Notes under the pieces: generated by a model
Seen by the model: only the letters and a program-made list of their open reading frames with translations
Databases searched by the model: none
What the model was told of the DNA's origin: nothing
Shown: positions 19,614 to 29,388 of the stretch, piece after piece
Layout of the letters: the number at the start of each line of letters is the position of its first letter
How positions within the stretch are numbered: the stretch's first letter is position 1
Translations under genes and position numbers: made by a program
Origin: Sphingomonas sp. SORGH_AS_0879
GTDB taxonomy: Bacteria > Pseudomonadota > Alphaproteobacteria > Sphingomonadales > Sphingomonadaceae
Assembly: GCF_030819175.1 (NCBI RefSeq)
Contig: NZ_JAUTBJ010000002.1
Coordinates: 3,247,001 to 3,311,000, forward strand
Direction of reading: 5' to 3'
DNA length: 64,000 bases

Positions 19614-21378
19614 AGAAGCGGAAGCCGATATTGCCGACCAACCGGCCACCATGGTCGAGCGGGCTGCCCGTCGGCGCCCGGACGATCCGGCTCGCCTCGA
19701 TCCCACCCGAAATATGGTCGGTCAGGCTGAGCCGAAGCCCGAGACCCGCCGATGCGGCCGAGGCGCTGCGACGCTCCTGGGGAAGCAGTGCACCCGCCTG
19801 CCAGATGCGACCCCCGTCGATGAAGCCGTAGAGTTGTGTCCCGAACGACACGCCATCGACCGCGCCGCCCGTGCTCCAGCGCAGTTCCGCACTGCTCAGC
19901 ACGCAATGGTCGCCGACCAGCACACCGGCATCAAAGCGTCGGCCGAAACGGCGGCCGCCCAGGCTGCACTCCGCCGCGCTGTAGAGGGGGCCGCGCGCGG
20001 CCGCCTGGCCCTGCGTGGCGACCAACGCCGACACCTGCCCGCCCGCCAGGGCGAAAAGCGGCTGGAGGCGCTGAACCTCCATCGTCACCAGCATATAGTC
20101 GAGCCGACCATTGGCGCGGCTGTTGGCCCGGGCATCGAACCAGGTCAGGCCCGTCTCGACGCCCAGTCGCAACTGCGTCACGGCCTGCTGGCTGTTCGTC
20201 TCGCTATAGTTGAGAGCCGCCGTGGCCGAACGCAGCCGATCGCGCATCTCGCCCGCGCCCAGCAACTGGGAGTCGGAATTGGCCAGCCCCGTCCCCACCT
20301 CGATCCCCAGATTGCGGTTGCGCGAGCGGATGATCGGATAGGCCAGCGAAACCCGCGCCGTGGCCGTATCACCCTGATAATCGAGCAGGCGCAGCAACGG
20401 GGTGACCGGACGCGTATGCGAATAGCCACCCGACAGGTTCAGGGTCAGGCCATCGGGGCCGATCATGGAGCTGTAATCGCCGGACAGGTTCCAGAAGGCG
20501 TCGTCCGTGACGCTCTTGAACGCGCCCAGGCGCACCCGGTCGCCGCCGGTCAGCACGCCGTTGAAATCGACCGTACCCCCGACGACATGCGTCCCCAGCG
20601 AACGCGGCAGATAGCTGTTATAGCCGACATCCATGCCGCGGCGCATCCGCGCGATCTCGATGGTCAGGACCGAGCCGCCGATCACGTCCTTGGAAGGCGA
20701 CAGGGTGGCGCGCGCGCGGACGCCGGGCACATCGTTGATGAGGAGAAGATAGCGTTCGAGATCGGCCGTGCGCAGCGGCCTGGACGCCTTGATCCGATCG
20801 GCAATGCCCGCGACGGGCCCGGTGTCCAGTAACCCCTTGGGCAGGGGCTCGCCTACGAACTCGACATGGTCCACGAAGCCTTCGACGACGCGGATCACGA
20901 CATTGCCGTCTTCGATCCGCTGCTCGGGCACGACCGCGAAGGACAGGGCATAGCCTTTACGGCTGTAAAGCCGCGTGATCGCGTTCGCGAAGCTGAAGAC
21001 GTCTTCGACCGAGACTTCCTCGCCCGGCGCGTGCTTCCATTCCTTCAGGATTTCGGCAACCGGGATCGACTGGGCGCCCTCGATCCGGACATCGCGCCAC
21101 ACGAAGCGCAATTTACCCGCATCGGCGGGCGCCGCCTGCTGTTCGCCTTGCCCGATGACGAGTCTGGGAGCGGGCTTCAACTCCGGCGCCGCCTCCAGAT
21201 TGCCGCCGACCCGGTTCGGATCGACCGTCGAGGGAACGCCCTGCTGCGCGAAGGCGGGCTGGGCGGCCAGCACCGCACCGAACGTACCCAATGCCCAGGC
21301 CAGGTGACGAACCAGGGCGGCATTGCGCGACTTCCGGAATCGAAACCGGGCAGACGAAGCGAGGAGATGATCTGACAA
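19612..21378 (-). CDS. TpsB2: ShlB/FhaC/HecB-type two-partner secretion transporter
   Basis: The 588-residue product has a signal region ending QPAFAQ, then a POTRA-like region starting RFVWRDVRIEGAQ with SRKGYALSFAVVP and VRVVEG-like strands. A 16-strand-type barrel follows, ending GNIGFRF with the terminal Phe expected for outer-membrane insertion. The start is uncertain: no ATG lies close to the signal peptide, and I chose TTG at 21378 because GAGG lies 5 bases upstream. The frame is open to 22149, but the added sequence does not look like protein. Its substrate should be TpsA2, encoded immediately downstream. Confidence 0.88.
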   Translation of the reverse strand: MSDHLLASSARFRFRKSRNAALVRHLAWALGTFGAVLAAQPAFAQQGVPSTVDPNRVGGNLEAAPELKPAPRLVIGQGEQQAAPADAGKLRFVWRDVRIEGAQSIPVAEILKEWKHAPGEEVSVEDVFSFANAITRLYSRKGYALSFAVVPEQRIEDGNVVIRVVEGFVDHVEFVGEPLPKGLLDTGPVAGIADRIKASRPLRTADLERYLLLINDVPGVRARATLSPSKDVIGGSVLTIEIARMRRGMDVGYNSYLPRSLGTHVVGGTVDFNGVLTGGDRVRLGAFKSVTDDAFWNLSGDYSSMIGPDGLTLNLSGGYSHTRPVTPLLRLLDYQGDTATARVSLAYPIIRSRNRNLGIEVGTGLANSDSQLLGAGEMRDRLRSATAALNYSETNSQQAVTQLRLGVETGLTWFDARANSRANGRLDYMLVTMEVQRLQPLFALAGGQVSALVATQGQAAARGPLYSAAECSLGGRRFGRRFDAGVLVGDHCVLSSAELRWSTGGAVDGVSFGTQLYGFIDGGRIWQAGALLPQERRSASAASAGLGLRLSLTDHISGGIEASRIVRAPTGSPLDHGGRLVGNIGFRF

Positions 21379-23080
21379 AGTTACCTCATTGGAAAAGGAT
21401 GCGGGCCGAGCGCCCCGATGATCGCGTGTCCCCGTGCCGATGGACGCGACGAATGGACGCGAGCGGGCGACATGCGAGGACGGATGCCGCAACACGGACC
21501 CGTCCGGACGAGCCATTCCGGAAAGTCGTTGCAGCGCGAGAAAAAGGGGCGAAATCTCGCGCTGCATTCCGCTCGCCCGGATGGAGTCCGACCGAACGAA
21601 ACTCGAAGTCGATACGCGTGCCCGAAACCGACGAAGCCGCATGCGTCGAGCGCCAGGGCCTGACGCTGCACCCCGCTCCGGCGGGAGCAGGCGGATCATC
21701 GAACGCGCCCGACCGCGATCCCGACTTGCACTCTTCGCCGAAGTATCGACACCAGCAACCGGCGCTTCGGGCACCACAAGCCCGCCCTCGCCGCGATCGA
21801 TCAAATATCGAGCTAGGTACGAATGCGCGGCTGGTCGCCCCTGTTTGACGGAAGTCAATAATGTGACTGTTTTGCTGGCGCCATCCCGGCGACGGACCGA
21901 TCCATCGCCATGAGTGAACCAAGTAATTACACAGCCAGAGCTTGCACGCCCGCTTATCATCATTTTCGCGGCAGAATAGAAAACGGTTCCAGAATTATCT
22001 GGCACGAAATATACCAAGTACTGCTTGTCACCATACAGGCTACAATTATTTTTCATGCGAATGACTAGGAACGAGAAAGCCAGACGTAAATTCTGTCGAC
22101 ACAACGACATAGATTTCGACATGGCCGCCTCCACATCGTTATGACACAAAACTATTTAATTTGTCTTTTTTAACCCAAATTATAACCATCTACAAGTTTG
22201 CAACTTAGATTTGATGCTAGCCTCGGGGAATTTGCCGCAAACAAGCCCATGTCTTTGAACGAAAATTATGGCTTTTTGAAAATATATTCATCACAGGCAT
22301 GAAGTTTATGGTTAATATCAATATATAAACGTAATTTTCTCTAAGCCATGGCAAAAGAAGCATTTTAAAACTGAAAACTATTATTACCGTCGCAAAAACT
22401 TTTCAGTCTTAACCTTATTTTTTGCTTTCCGCCCGCCCCAAACGGCCACCCCTCTCAGAGGTACATCAGCCTGGGGTATGCAATGTTGACCAAATCAGCA
22501 GAATGACGAATTTCTTCGAATTCCTGTCATTGCTAATTTGGCAATTCCCCATGAACCAGAAGTCGGAACAGACCTCCGGTGCCAAGAGTGTTTTCCAAGT
22601 TTTTTCTATGCCTTGGAGGCCAGCAAGATTGCTTTTTGAGTATTGCGACAAGAGCGACCGCAACAACACCATCGTCGTCGCGGCGGTCGTATCGTGTGCC
22701 GGTCAAAGCGACCGGCACGAAGTTTCAACCGCTAAGCGGGAAGCTCAAGGATCGGCAGGGTGATCGCAATACCATGAGCATTGTCCTCGCGGCCCGTCGC
22801 GGGCGGCTTACGCCATGAGAATAAGAAGGCGGCCCCCCTCTTCAAGCGCATCCGCAAAGTCGCCATCCCTCACGATGACGCCGTCGACAAACATCGCAAC
22901 CAGATGGGGTGATGCTTTGGCCGCCTTATGCAATTCCGCCGCATCGCCGCCGGCTGGGACCGCCGAACCATCCACTTCGACCGCTTCGTCCACCGCGCCG
23001 CCGCCATGATCGGGCTATGGCGAATGTCGATCCACCCTGGGAACGTGGCCAGGTCGCGACCTTCCTTCGGCTACGGTACG
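21379..23080. other. 1.7-kb region without a clear gene
   Basis: Very AT-rich from about 22140 to 22420, in contrast to its surroundings, and probably the promoter region of the tpsB2-tpsA2 operon. A minus-strand GTG frame of 61 codons (22808-22993) lies next to the DUF421 gene but matches no family I know. No other gene is supported. Confidence 0.5.
22696..22718. terminator. 9-bp hairpin
   Basis: GTGCCGGTC (22696-22704) pairs with GACCGGCAC (22710-22718) around a 5-base loop. There is no T-run, so termination is possible but unproven. Confidence 0.3.
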
Positions 23081-23563
23081 TCACGCAGTGCCAGCATCGT
23101 CGTCATCGGGCAGCACTTCGCCGCCATCCTTGCGGATGAAACTGATCTTGCCCTGCGTCTCCAAGATCGCCCAAGCGACTTGGTTCATATGGGCGATTCC
23201 CGCCAACCGCATTTCCGCCTCGACCTCTGCGCGCGTGATGCGGTCGCGGCGAAGATTCGCCTCGATCAGCTGGCCATGCCGGATGATGACCTGCGGCCGA
23301 CCATCCAACAACGTCTCCAGCCTGGGCGAAAGGTAAGTCGCCCAGCTCATCACCAGCGCCCAGAAGGCGAAGGTCGCAATCGCGAGGATCGAACCGGTAA
23401 GGCTGAAGTCGTTATGCGTGACGCCTTGCTGGACCAGGTCGCCCATCACCACGATGACCACCAATTCGAAGGGCGTGAGTTGGCCGATCTCGCGCTTCCC
23501 CAGCAGCCGCAACAACAGGTAGAGCGCAGCGAACGTCACCGAAGCCCGTAGGACGATGTCCAT
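23081..23563 (-). CDS. DUF421 (YetF-like) membrane protein
   Basis: The 160-residue product starts with transmembrane segments (about 5-25, 33-50 and 60-80), including LLRLLGKREIGQLTPFE, the hallmark of DUF421 proteins. A soluble C-terminal domain follows (QVIIRHGQLIEANLRRDRIT, then ILETQGKISFI). The biochemical role of the family is unknown; some members affect spore or envelope traits in Bacillus. The ATG overlaps the stop of the upstream gene (TAATG), so it is the last gene of a three-gene operon. It ends in an acidic DDDD tail. Confidence 0.85.
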   Translation of the reverse strand: MDIVLRASVTFAALYLLLRLLGKREIGQLTPFELVVIVVMGDLVQQGVTHNDFSLTGSILAIATFAFWALVMSWATYLSPRLETLLDGRPQVIIRHGQLIEANLRRDRITRAEVEAEMRLAGIAHMNQVAWAILETQGKISFIRKDGGEVLPDDDDAGTA

Positions 23564-24099
23564 TATGGCAAGACCGGAATGGTGATGTGCGCCTCGGTCA
23601 GCGGGGCGTCGTCATCCAGAAGCGTGACGTTTCCCGCCACATGGCCGATCAACGGCGGATTGGTCTGGCCGTCGATTTTGACTTCCAATGTCTCCCCGGC
23701 CTTCAGTCCGCCATATTCGAAGCGATACTGCCCACGCTTGAAGCTCTCATTGGTCGGGGCGGGGACCTGACTGTTGATGGTCAGATCACGCCACAAAGTC
23801 GCGTCCACCCCGATGACGGGCTTGGCAATGGCTTGTCGAGCGGTGACCCGAATACGGGTTTCGAAAAACAAGCCGCTGCGTAGCGGTCGGGCGATCTTGA
23901 GTTCCAGCGAAGCGGCGGGAGCGTTGACAGTCATGACGGGCGCGGGCGCACCTCCCAGCAGTCCGGTCGCCGCCACGGCCAGCGTTGCGCCCAGAACCAC
24001 GAAGGCGAGCGGGCTGGCATGCGCCCGAAGCCCTCGCACGGGTGCCACATGGCGCTCTTGGATGCCGTCAGGCAGGTCGATGCCATCCCTCTGTTTCAT
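23563..24099 (-). CDS. Uncharacterised membrane-anchored or exported protein
   Basis: The 178-residue product has a charged N-terminus, one hydrophobic segment (about 30-50) and a beta-rich extracytoplasmic domain (FFETRIRVTARQAI, YRFEYGGLKAGETLEV). I do not recognise a named family. It lies between PAP2 and DUF421 genes with 1-4-base overlaps at both ends, so the three are co-translated and its role is probably tied to the DUF421 partner. Confidence 0.7.
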   Translation of the reverse strand: MKQRDGIDLPDGIQERHVAPVRGLRAHASPLAFVVLGATLAVAATGLLGGAPAPVMTVNAPAASLELKIARPLRSGLFFETRIRVTARQAIAKPVIGVDATLWRDLTINSQVPAPTNESFKRGQYRFEYGGLKAGETLEVKIDGQTNPPLIGHVAGNVTLLDDDAPLTEAHITIPVLP

Positions 24100-24764
24100 C
24101 GGGCCATTTTGCGCCTATGTTGGCGGACGATCGGTGTCGCTTCGTCATCTCCGATCCCATGCCGCCGTTTCGTGAGCGCATGCCGAGTCCATCGTACCGC
24201 CAAATCAATCGCTGCGTCGCTCGCCCGTTCGGCGATCAGGCCTATGGCTATCCCGGCGACCACATCGCCAGCGTAATGCGTTCCGCGCGGCACCTGTACG
24301 ACGGAAACCGACAGCGCCGCACCACGGGCAGCGACCAAATGATCGGGATAGGCTCGCGCAAAGGCCTCGCCGACCGCAACCGCACCGGCGCTGTGGCCGG
24401 ATGGGAAGGAATTGTCCTCGTGGCGGTCGCTATCCCCCCGGCCTACCCGCGGATCGTCACCGTTTTTCGGGCGTCTGCGGTCGATCACGGCTTTAATCCC
24501 GCTCTTGGTCCACGTCGCAACCGTGTGCGCCGCCAACATCCTGAAGCCGGCACCGGTGAGGTGCCGATCCCGTCGGGCGATGCCGAGCGCGATCGTGGCG
24601 GCGCAAATCGTCCGCATTTCCGGCTGATCGCCGATCTCGCTGGCGGTGCCCATCAGCCGCACCGGCCAGCTGTCGCGCTCGTCATTCACTTTCGAGGTGA
24701 TCTTGCGGTCAGCCCGCTCGACAGCCGTGGTTTTGCGTTCCCGATCCATGGTCGTTGAACACAT
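24096..24764 (-). CDS. PAP2-family phosphatase (copy 1)
   Basis: The 222-residue product carries the three PAP2 phosphatase motifs: KAVIDRRRP, SFPSGHSAG and a final PRGTHYAGD (His nucleophile and Asp). Known members dephosphorylate lipid phosphates such as phosphatidic acid or undecaprenyl pyrophosphate. The N-terminal part is unusually hydrophilic. It starts an operon with the two genes downstream (ATGA overlap). ATG 24764 has AAGGA upstream; an internal ATG at 24749 is also possible. A close paralogue lies within the phage-like element at 39683-40348, with DNA similarity reaching past the start codon. Confidence 0.88.
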   Translation of the reverse strand: MCSTTMDRERKTTAVERADRKITSKVNDERDSWPVRLMGTASEIGDQPEMRTICAATIALGIARRDRHLTGAGFRMLAAHTVATWTKSGIKAVIDRRRPKNGDDPRVGRGDSDRHEDNSFPSGHSAGAVAVGEAFARAYPDHLVAARGAALSVSVVQVPRGTHYAGDVVAGIAIGLIAERASDAAIDLAVRWTRHALTKRRHGIGDDEATPIVRQHRRKMAR

Positions 24765-24889
24765 GGATCAATCCTTTGGCTCCGCCCCATCGGCGTAGGA
24801 ATGTGCTGTCTTATGAAATGACTGCCGCATAGTCTGGACGTGCGAAGCGGCTACGCCATCGTGACCATGGTGCCCGGTTCTGACCGGAA

Positions 24890-24906
24890 ATGGTGCCCCT
24901 GGCCGG
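24890..24906. other. Left attachment site core
   Basis: ATGGTGCCCCTGGCCGG is identical to 55044-55060, which includes the acceptor-stem end and CCA of tRNA-Leu. The identity stops at both borders. A partial copy (ATGGTGCCC) also lies at 24866-24874. Confidence 0.88.
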
Positions 24907-25049
24907 TATCTAACTAATTGACCGCTGCCGTTCGTTCCCGACCGCTCCCCCTCCTATGACGAGAACAGACAAAGGCCATTTGTTCCGCAATCGTTCGTAG
25001 ACGTTCGCTATAAGCCGCGATATAGTGAGGGAACGGTTGAGGGAGAATT

Positions 25050-26279
25050 ATGGGCAAGCTGACAGCCCTGTCGGTCAAGAACGCCAAGCCGGGACGCCAT
25101 GCCGATGGTGATGGCCTGTACCTGCTCGTCAAGCCGACCGGCGGGAAGTCCTGGCTACTGCGCGTACAGGTCGATGGGCAGCGGCGGGATATTGGCCTCG
25201 GCTCTGTCGACACGTCCAGCCGCATCGGAGCGGATCGCAACACCCCTCCCCCGATCGCCATACCCATCCTGCATAAGAAGGTCCTGACGCTCAGCGAGGC
25301 GCGGGAGAAAGCCGGGCTGCTGCGCACGGCCGCCAAGTCCGGCCTCGACCCGATCGCTGAACGTGACCGCGAGCGGCGCAAGGTTCCGACATTTGAGGAA
25401 GCAGCGAAGGCGACACACGAAGCGTTGAAAAGCGGCTGGTCGGAGAAGACCGCGACCGTCTTCCTCAGTTCGCTTAAGAACCATGCCTACCCATCCTTGG
25501 GCAAGATGCGTGTCGACCGGATCGATGCGGAGCACATTCGCGACGCGGTGGCACCTATCTGGACCAGCAAAACTGACATGGCGCGGAAGGTGAGGTTCCG
25601 CATCAGTAAGGTGCTGGACTTCGCGAAGTCGAAGGGGTGGCGGAAGAGTGAGGCGCCGCGCAAGTCGGTGACGGTCGGCTTAGCCAAGCAGGCACAGGGC
25701 GGGAATTATTCCGCCATGCCATATGATCAGGTACCAGGCGTCGTGGCGCAGTTGAACGCCGGGGCACCGACAAAAGGCCGTCAGGCGCTATTACTGACGA
25801 TCTTGACCGCCGCCCGCTCCGGTGAGGTTCGGTCGGCACGGCGCAAGCATTTCGATCTTGATAAGGCGGAGTGGCACCGGCCGCCCGAGGTGATGAAAAC
25901 CAGGACCGCGCATACTGTCACACTGAGCAAGCCAGCGGTCGCACTGCTGAAGCAGATATTCGAGGAAGGCGGTCACGAGCCCGACGACCTCGTCTTCCCC
26001 AACCGTAAAGGTGAGCCGCTTTCAGATATGACCCTAAGCAAGGCCCTGCGGGACGCAGGACACGCCTATACCGTGCACGGCTTCCGCAGCTCGTTCCGGG
26101 ACTGGGCAGCCGAGAAGATGCCCGAGGTGCCCGATGCGGTTGCCGAAGCCGCTCTGGCGCACGTCGTGCCGGACAAGGTGATCCGCGCTTACAAGCGCGC
26201 CAAGTTCCTGGACATGCGGCGGGGGCTGCTGGAGGCTTGGGGACGCTACCTCATATCAACCAAAACGCTCTCGTCATGA
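25050..26279 (+). CDS. int: P4-type tyrosine integrase
   Basis: This 409-residue recombinase has an N-terminal arm-binding domain of the DUF4102 type (LSVKNAKPGRHADGDGLYL), a SAM-like core-binding domain (about 115-215) and a C-terminal catalytic domain. Catalytic residues are visible: Arg near 255 (AARSGEVR), the HGFR box at 343-346, the second His in LAHVV, and Tyr 381 in RAYKRA. It lies 144 bases from the left att core and should catalyse integration at the tRNA-Leu 3' end. It overlaps the next gene by ATGA. Confidence 0.95.
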   Translation: MGKLTALSVKNAKPGRHADGDGLYLLVKPTGGKSWLLRVQVDGQRRDIGLGSVDTSSRIGADRNTPPPIAIPILHKKVLTLSEAREKAGLLRTAAKSGLDPIAERDRERRKVPTFEEAAKATHEALKSGWSEKTATVFLSSLKNHAYPSLGKMRVDRIDAEHIRDAVAPIWTSKTDMARKVRFRISKVLDFAKSKGWRKSEAPRKSVTVGLAKQAQGGNYSAMPYDQVPGVVAQLNAGAPTKGRQALLLTILTAARSGEVRSARRKHFDLDKAEWHRPPEVMKTRTAHTVTLSKPAVALLKQIFEEGGHEPDDLVFPNRKGEPLSDMTLSKALRDAGHAYTVHGFRSSFRDWAAEKMPEVPDAVAEAALAHVVPDKVIRAYKRAKFLDMRRGLLEAWGRYLISTKTLSS

Positions 26280-26911
26280 CACTTCCATCAGAAAGTTGGG
26301 CCGCGGATCTTCGCGCCAAAATTGACGCCATCAGTGCAGATTATGCTCAGTTGCGGATGGTCGCTGAAACAGGGATAGACGACGAGGGCAATTTACATGA
26401 TCAAACTGAGGCGATGGCGGCAGCTACTGCGGCGGCAAACCAGGTTCTAATTCATATTATAATTGCCCTGAATGAGCTTCCGGAATTTCACGGTGTATTT
26501 CGTGATGGTCCAATTCCCGATCTTATGGCGGCACTTGATGATTTGCGCCGTGGACAGTCGTCTGATTTTTTTCGCCCCTGGCCTCAACATAAAGGACAGT
26601 TATCAACGAAAATAAACATGCTTCAGGTGCGGGCGGTAGCCTCAATTTTGATCCTTGAGCGCAGCGGAGCCAGCAATATTGAAGCGCGGAAAATTACTGC
26701 GCGCATATTTGCGAGTGCGGGCCACAAGGGGAAAAAGGGCGGCCCAATCGGCGCGAGCACGCTTTACGACTGGTACACCGAATTTGCATCCAATCTGGGG
26801 GAAAATGCCGGACAGCGGATCATCACCGAAGCGCTGTCCAAGCTCCCCAAAACCATAGACCGGGCAGAAGCCATCCGGTTGGCGAAGGTCGAGGCAGGAA
26901 AACGGCTGTAA
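26276..26911 (+). CDS. Uncharacterised protein coupled to integrase
   Basis: The 211-residue product starts at the ATG overlapping the integrase stop. It is mostly helical, with a Lys/Gly-rich stretch (GHKGKKGGPIGASTLYDWY) that may be a DNA-binding helix-turn-helix near residue 160. No family is recognised. GC is lower than in its neighbours. Confidence 0.7.
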   Translation: MTLPSESWAADLRAKIDAISADYAQLRMVAETGIDDEGNLHDQTEAMAAATAAANQVLIHIIIALNELPEFHGVFRDGPIPDLMAALDDLRRGQSSDFFRPWPQHKGQLSTKINMLQVRAVASILILERSGASNIEARKITARIFASAGHKGKKGGPIGASTLYDWYTEFASNLGENAGQRIITEALSKLPKTIDRAEAIRLAKVEAGKRL

Positions 26912-26998
26912 TTCGGTAAGCCCCCATTTTTACCAAATAGGCCAGAGCGCAATTCCGTAGTCGCCCGCTGGCGTTCGCCAGCATCTTGGAGTCGACAG

Positions 26999-27169
26999 AT
27001 GCAACCTGTTCTACATCCTATCAAAAATTTCTGCGCCGCTTACGGCGTTGGTAAGACCAAGGCCTACGAGCTCATCGCATCAGGAGAGTTACAAACAGTC
27101 AAGATTGGCCGGAAGCGGTTGATCACCGATGCCAGCGCGCGTCGTGCCCTGCTTGGCCAGGTTGCGTGA
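26999..27169 (+). CDS. AlpA/excisionase-like helix-turn-helix protein
   Basis: A 56-residue frame reads MQPVLHPIKNFCAAYGVGKT, then KAYELIASGELQTVKIGRKR. This is the usual layout of MerR-like excisionase/AlpA proteins, where a helix-turn-helix is followed by a wing with VKIGRKR. Such proteins direct excision or regulate integrase. It lies in the integrase-proximal early region. Confidence 0.8.
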   Translation: MQPVLHPIKNFCAAYGVGKTKAYELIASGELQTVKIGRKRLITDASARRALLGQVA

Positions 27170-27175
27170 TCAGTC

Positions 27176-27406
27176 ATGGCAACCGGAAAGGGACACTCGC
27201 GCCCTATTAAGCGAGAAAGCCGCCCGGCTGGCACCGTGCGGCTTCCCAAAACTTGTCAGCTTGGCTGCGACGAGTTTGGAAATAGCACCTCCGCCCTTCA
27301 GCTTCAACGGCTGAATACCGCGTTCGGATTGACCGGTCTTCGTGCCGAACTGATCGCGTCCCTGCATTGGGGCGCCCTTCCCTCTTACAACGAGGGGATG
27401 CGGTGA
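27176..27406 (+). CDS. Small uncharacterised phage-type protein
   Basis: The 76-residue frame begins 6 bases after the preceding stop and overlaps the next start (TGATG). No family is recognised. The tight packing is the main support. Confidence 0.5.
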   Translation: MATGKGHSRPIKRESRPAGTVRLPKTCQLGCDEFGNSTSALQLQRLNTAFGLTGLRAELIASLHWGALPSYNEGMR

Positions 27407-27720
27407 TGCGCCAGACCGACACATCGGCCGCAGCATGGGCATCCATTGCGGACGCCGCTGGCCACCTTGAGCGCATCGTCATGAAGACGCTGCGCGCCCA
27501 TCCCAATGGCCTTACCGTTGACGAAACCTGCGTTGCTGCCGGGTATCCCCGGTACAGCTTGCAGCCCCGTTTCACGGCCCTGAAGGACCGCAAAGCGATC
27601 TTCGATACTGGCTTGCGTCGTCGCAACGTCAGCGGCGCGAAGGCGATCGTCTGGCGGATCACTCAGTTTCAGGCGGACGCGGCGAACGACTGCGATGCCC
27701 AGGAAGGCGGTGCCGCATGA
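27406..27720 (+). CDS. Uncharacterised, winged-helix-like protein
   Basis: The 104-residue product has the helical stretch LERIVMKTLRAHPNGLTVDE, then PRYSLQPRFTALKDR and a basic wing. This pattern is common in phage winged-helix proteins that sense or regulate replication. I chose ATG 27406, with GAGGGG upstream, because it overlaps the previous stop. Confidence 0.65.
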   Translation: MRQTDTSAAAWASIADAAGHLERIVMKTLRAHPNGLTVDETCVAAGYPRYSLQPRFTALKDRKAIFDTGLRRRNVSGAKAIVWRITQFQADAANDCDAQEGGAA

Positions 27721-27938
27721 TGAACATCGAGGTGTTCAGCGGTGCCACGCCGGTCGGGGACGGGTTCACCGTCTCCTTCCGGTTCGCCAACCAGCAGCTT
27801 GAAGCCGATTGGTCCCCTCGCATGCCGATGGGGCCTGGCGGTCGAAAGTATCTCCCCGCCTACCGTCTGGCACGTGACGAGTTCCTGCATCGCGTCGCGA
27901 AGCGCACCGGGATCAGCATGATGGTGGTCGACCTATGA
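27717..27938 (+). CDS. Small uncharacterised protein
   Basis: 73 residues, with ATGA overlaps at both ends. The start MMNIEVFSGATPVGDGFTVS suggests a compact beta fold. No family is recognised. Confidence 0.6.
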   Translation: MMNIEVFSGATPVGDGFTVSFRFANQQLEADWSPRMPMGPGGRKYLPAYRLARDEFLHRVAKRTGISMMVVDL

Positions 27939-28405
27939 GCGGCGCCATCATTCCCATCGCGTCGCGCCAGACGGCCGAGGTGCAGGCCCGTGCCATCGCC
28001 GCTGTCACCGCGTTGCGGCGGCAGGCGAATGAGCCACACAGCCTTGACCGCGTCCTGGGCGTGGATCGCGGGATCGTCGGCTATCCGACGCTGGACGCTT
28101 GGTATCGTGCCCAGCCCGTCCCGAAGGGGCGGCTGGGTGCGCGGCTGCGACTGTCACCGGACGAAAAGCGGCTGTACGGCTTGCGTCCGTCTGCCGAACT
28201 CATCGAACTGCGCGGGCTGGGCGATGAGTCGGAGCGCTGGTCGGTCTGCGTCTTCCCCGTCGCAGGCGGTTACATCGTCGGGGTGAAGGCCCCCATGGGC
28301 GGCGGTGGCGTCGGCGTGCGTTTTACCAAATCGCATCAGGCATCGGATTATGCTCACCGCCTGTCGGTCGAGCATGATCTGCCGATCGTGGAGCGGTACG
28401 CATGA
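27935..28405 (+). CDS. Uncharacterised phage-type protein
   Basis: 156 residues, with 4-base overlaps on both sides. It contains a helical N-terminal half (AAVTALRRQANEPHSLDRVL) and a C-terminal beta part with a Gly-rich loop (APMGGGGVGVRFTKS). No family is recognised; its position suggests the replication block. Confidence 0.65.
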   Translation: MSGAIIPIASRQTAEVQARAIAAVTALRRQANEPHSLDRVLGVDRGIVGYPTLDAWYRAQPVPKGRLGARLRLSPDEKRLYGLRPSAELIELRGLGDESERWSVCVFPVAGGYIVGVKAPMGGGGVGVRFTKSHQASDYAHRLSVEHDLPIVERYA

Positions 28406-29388
28406 CCCGGCGGCTCGACACCAATACGCTCGCTTCCGTCGTTGCGAGCATTCGCAACCGCTTCCCCTTGTCGGGTGTTGCCGCGAAGGCGGGCGTGAAG
28501 CTGCAACGTGCAGGCCGGGAATGGAAAGCATGCTGCCCGTTCCATCCTGACAGGACGCCCTCTTTCACGATCTATCAGGACGATCGGCGCGCCCATTGCT
28601 TCGGATGTGGCTGGACTGGCGACGTCCTGGACTTCGTAAAGGCGTCCTACCGGGTTTCGCTGATCGAGGCGATCGACATGCTTGACGGCGGCGTCCTGCA
28701 TGAACTCGAACAGCAGCGCCCTCCTGCCAAGCCGAAGTCCGATATGCGGGCCGTGGCTCAGCGGATCGTCGATGCGTCTGTCTCGACCGATGGCACTCCG
28801 GCTGAGGCGTATCTGCGCTCGCGTGGCATCACGATGCCGCTGCCGCATACTCTGCGGTTCGCTCGGATCGCTCCCCCGAAGATCGACGGCAACGGCCTAT
28901 TGGCTGCGAACGGCCCCGCACCGCTCCCCGCCCTGATCGGCATCGTCACCGACCCCGCCGGAGAATTGCTCGGTGTGCAGCGCACCTATCTGACCGAAAA
29001 TGGGCGCAAGGCAGCCACGACGCCAACAGATTCCGATCCGAAGCCGAAGGTGAAGTATAGCCTGGGTCAGGTGATCGGTGGCGCGATCCAACTCGGGCCG
29101 CCCGCCGCCAGCATGCTCGTGACGGAAGGACTTGAGGACGGTCTGACGCTTGCCCAGGCGCTGGGGCGGTCGGTGTGGGTGGCGGCAGGCACTTCAATGA
29201 TGCCGCAGATGACATTCGCGGACATCACGCGGGCGATCGTTATTGGAGCCGATGGCGACGCTGCTGGGTCTGTCGCGGCGGGTAAAGCAGCAGAGGCGTT
29301 CGCCGCAACGGGCTTGGCGGTGCGCATCATGCGCCCGAACCCGCCGTACAAGGACTTCAACGATGAGTTGATGGGGGCGCGGTCATGA
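28402..29388 (+). CDS. DNA primase (CHC2 zinc finger plus Toprim)
   Basis: The 328-residue product begins with a CHC2 zinc-binding domain (about 35-85: CCPFHPDRTPSF, then HCFGCGWTGDVLDFV). A linker follows, then a Toprim domain with TEGLEDGL and VIGADGDAAG, the conserved acidic Mg-binding residues. Such proteins make RNA primers for phage or plasmid replication. It overlaps the DUF3987 gene by ATGA, forming a replication pair often seen in phages and satellites. Confidence 0.9.
   Translation: MTRRLDTNTLASVVASIRNRFPLSGVAAKAGVKLQRAGREWKACCPFHPDRTPSFTIYQDDRRAHCFGCGWTGDVLDFVKASYRVSLIEAIDMLDGGVLHELEQQRPPAKPKSDMRAVAQRIVDASVSTDGTPAEAYLRSRGITMPLPHTLRFARIAPPKIDGNGLLAANGPAPLPALIGIVTDPAGELLGVQRTYLTENGRKAATTPTDSDPKPKVKYSLGQVIGGAIQLGPPAASMLVTEGLEDGLTLAQALGRSVWVAAGTSMMPQMTFADITRAIVIGADGDAAGSVAAGKAAEAFAATGLAVRIMRPNPPYKDFNDELMGARS

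Noticed and set aside
12206..19831. Plus-strand frames of 1061 and 628 codons opposite tpsA2
   Set aside because: Shadows of tpsA2; low-complexity Arg/Ala content, no domain or start signal.
24980..25020. GTTC...GTTC near the integrase as a LexA box
   Set aside because: The spacing is six bases, not seven.
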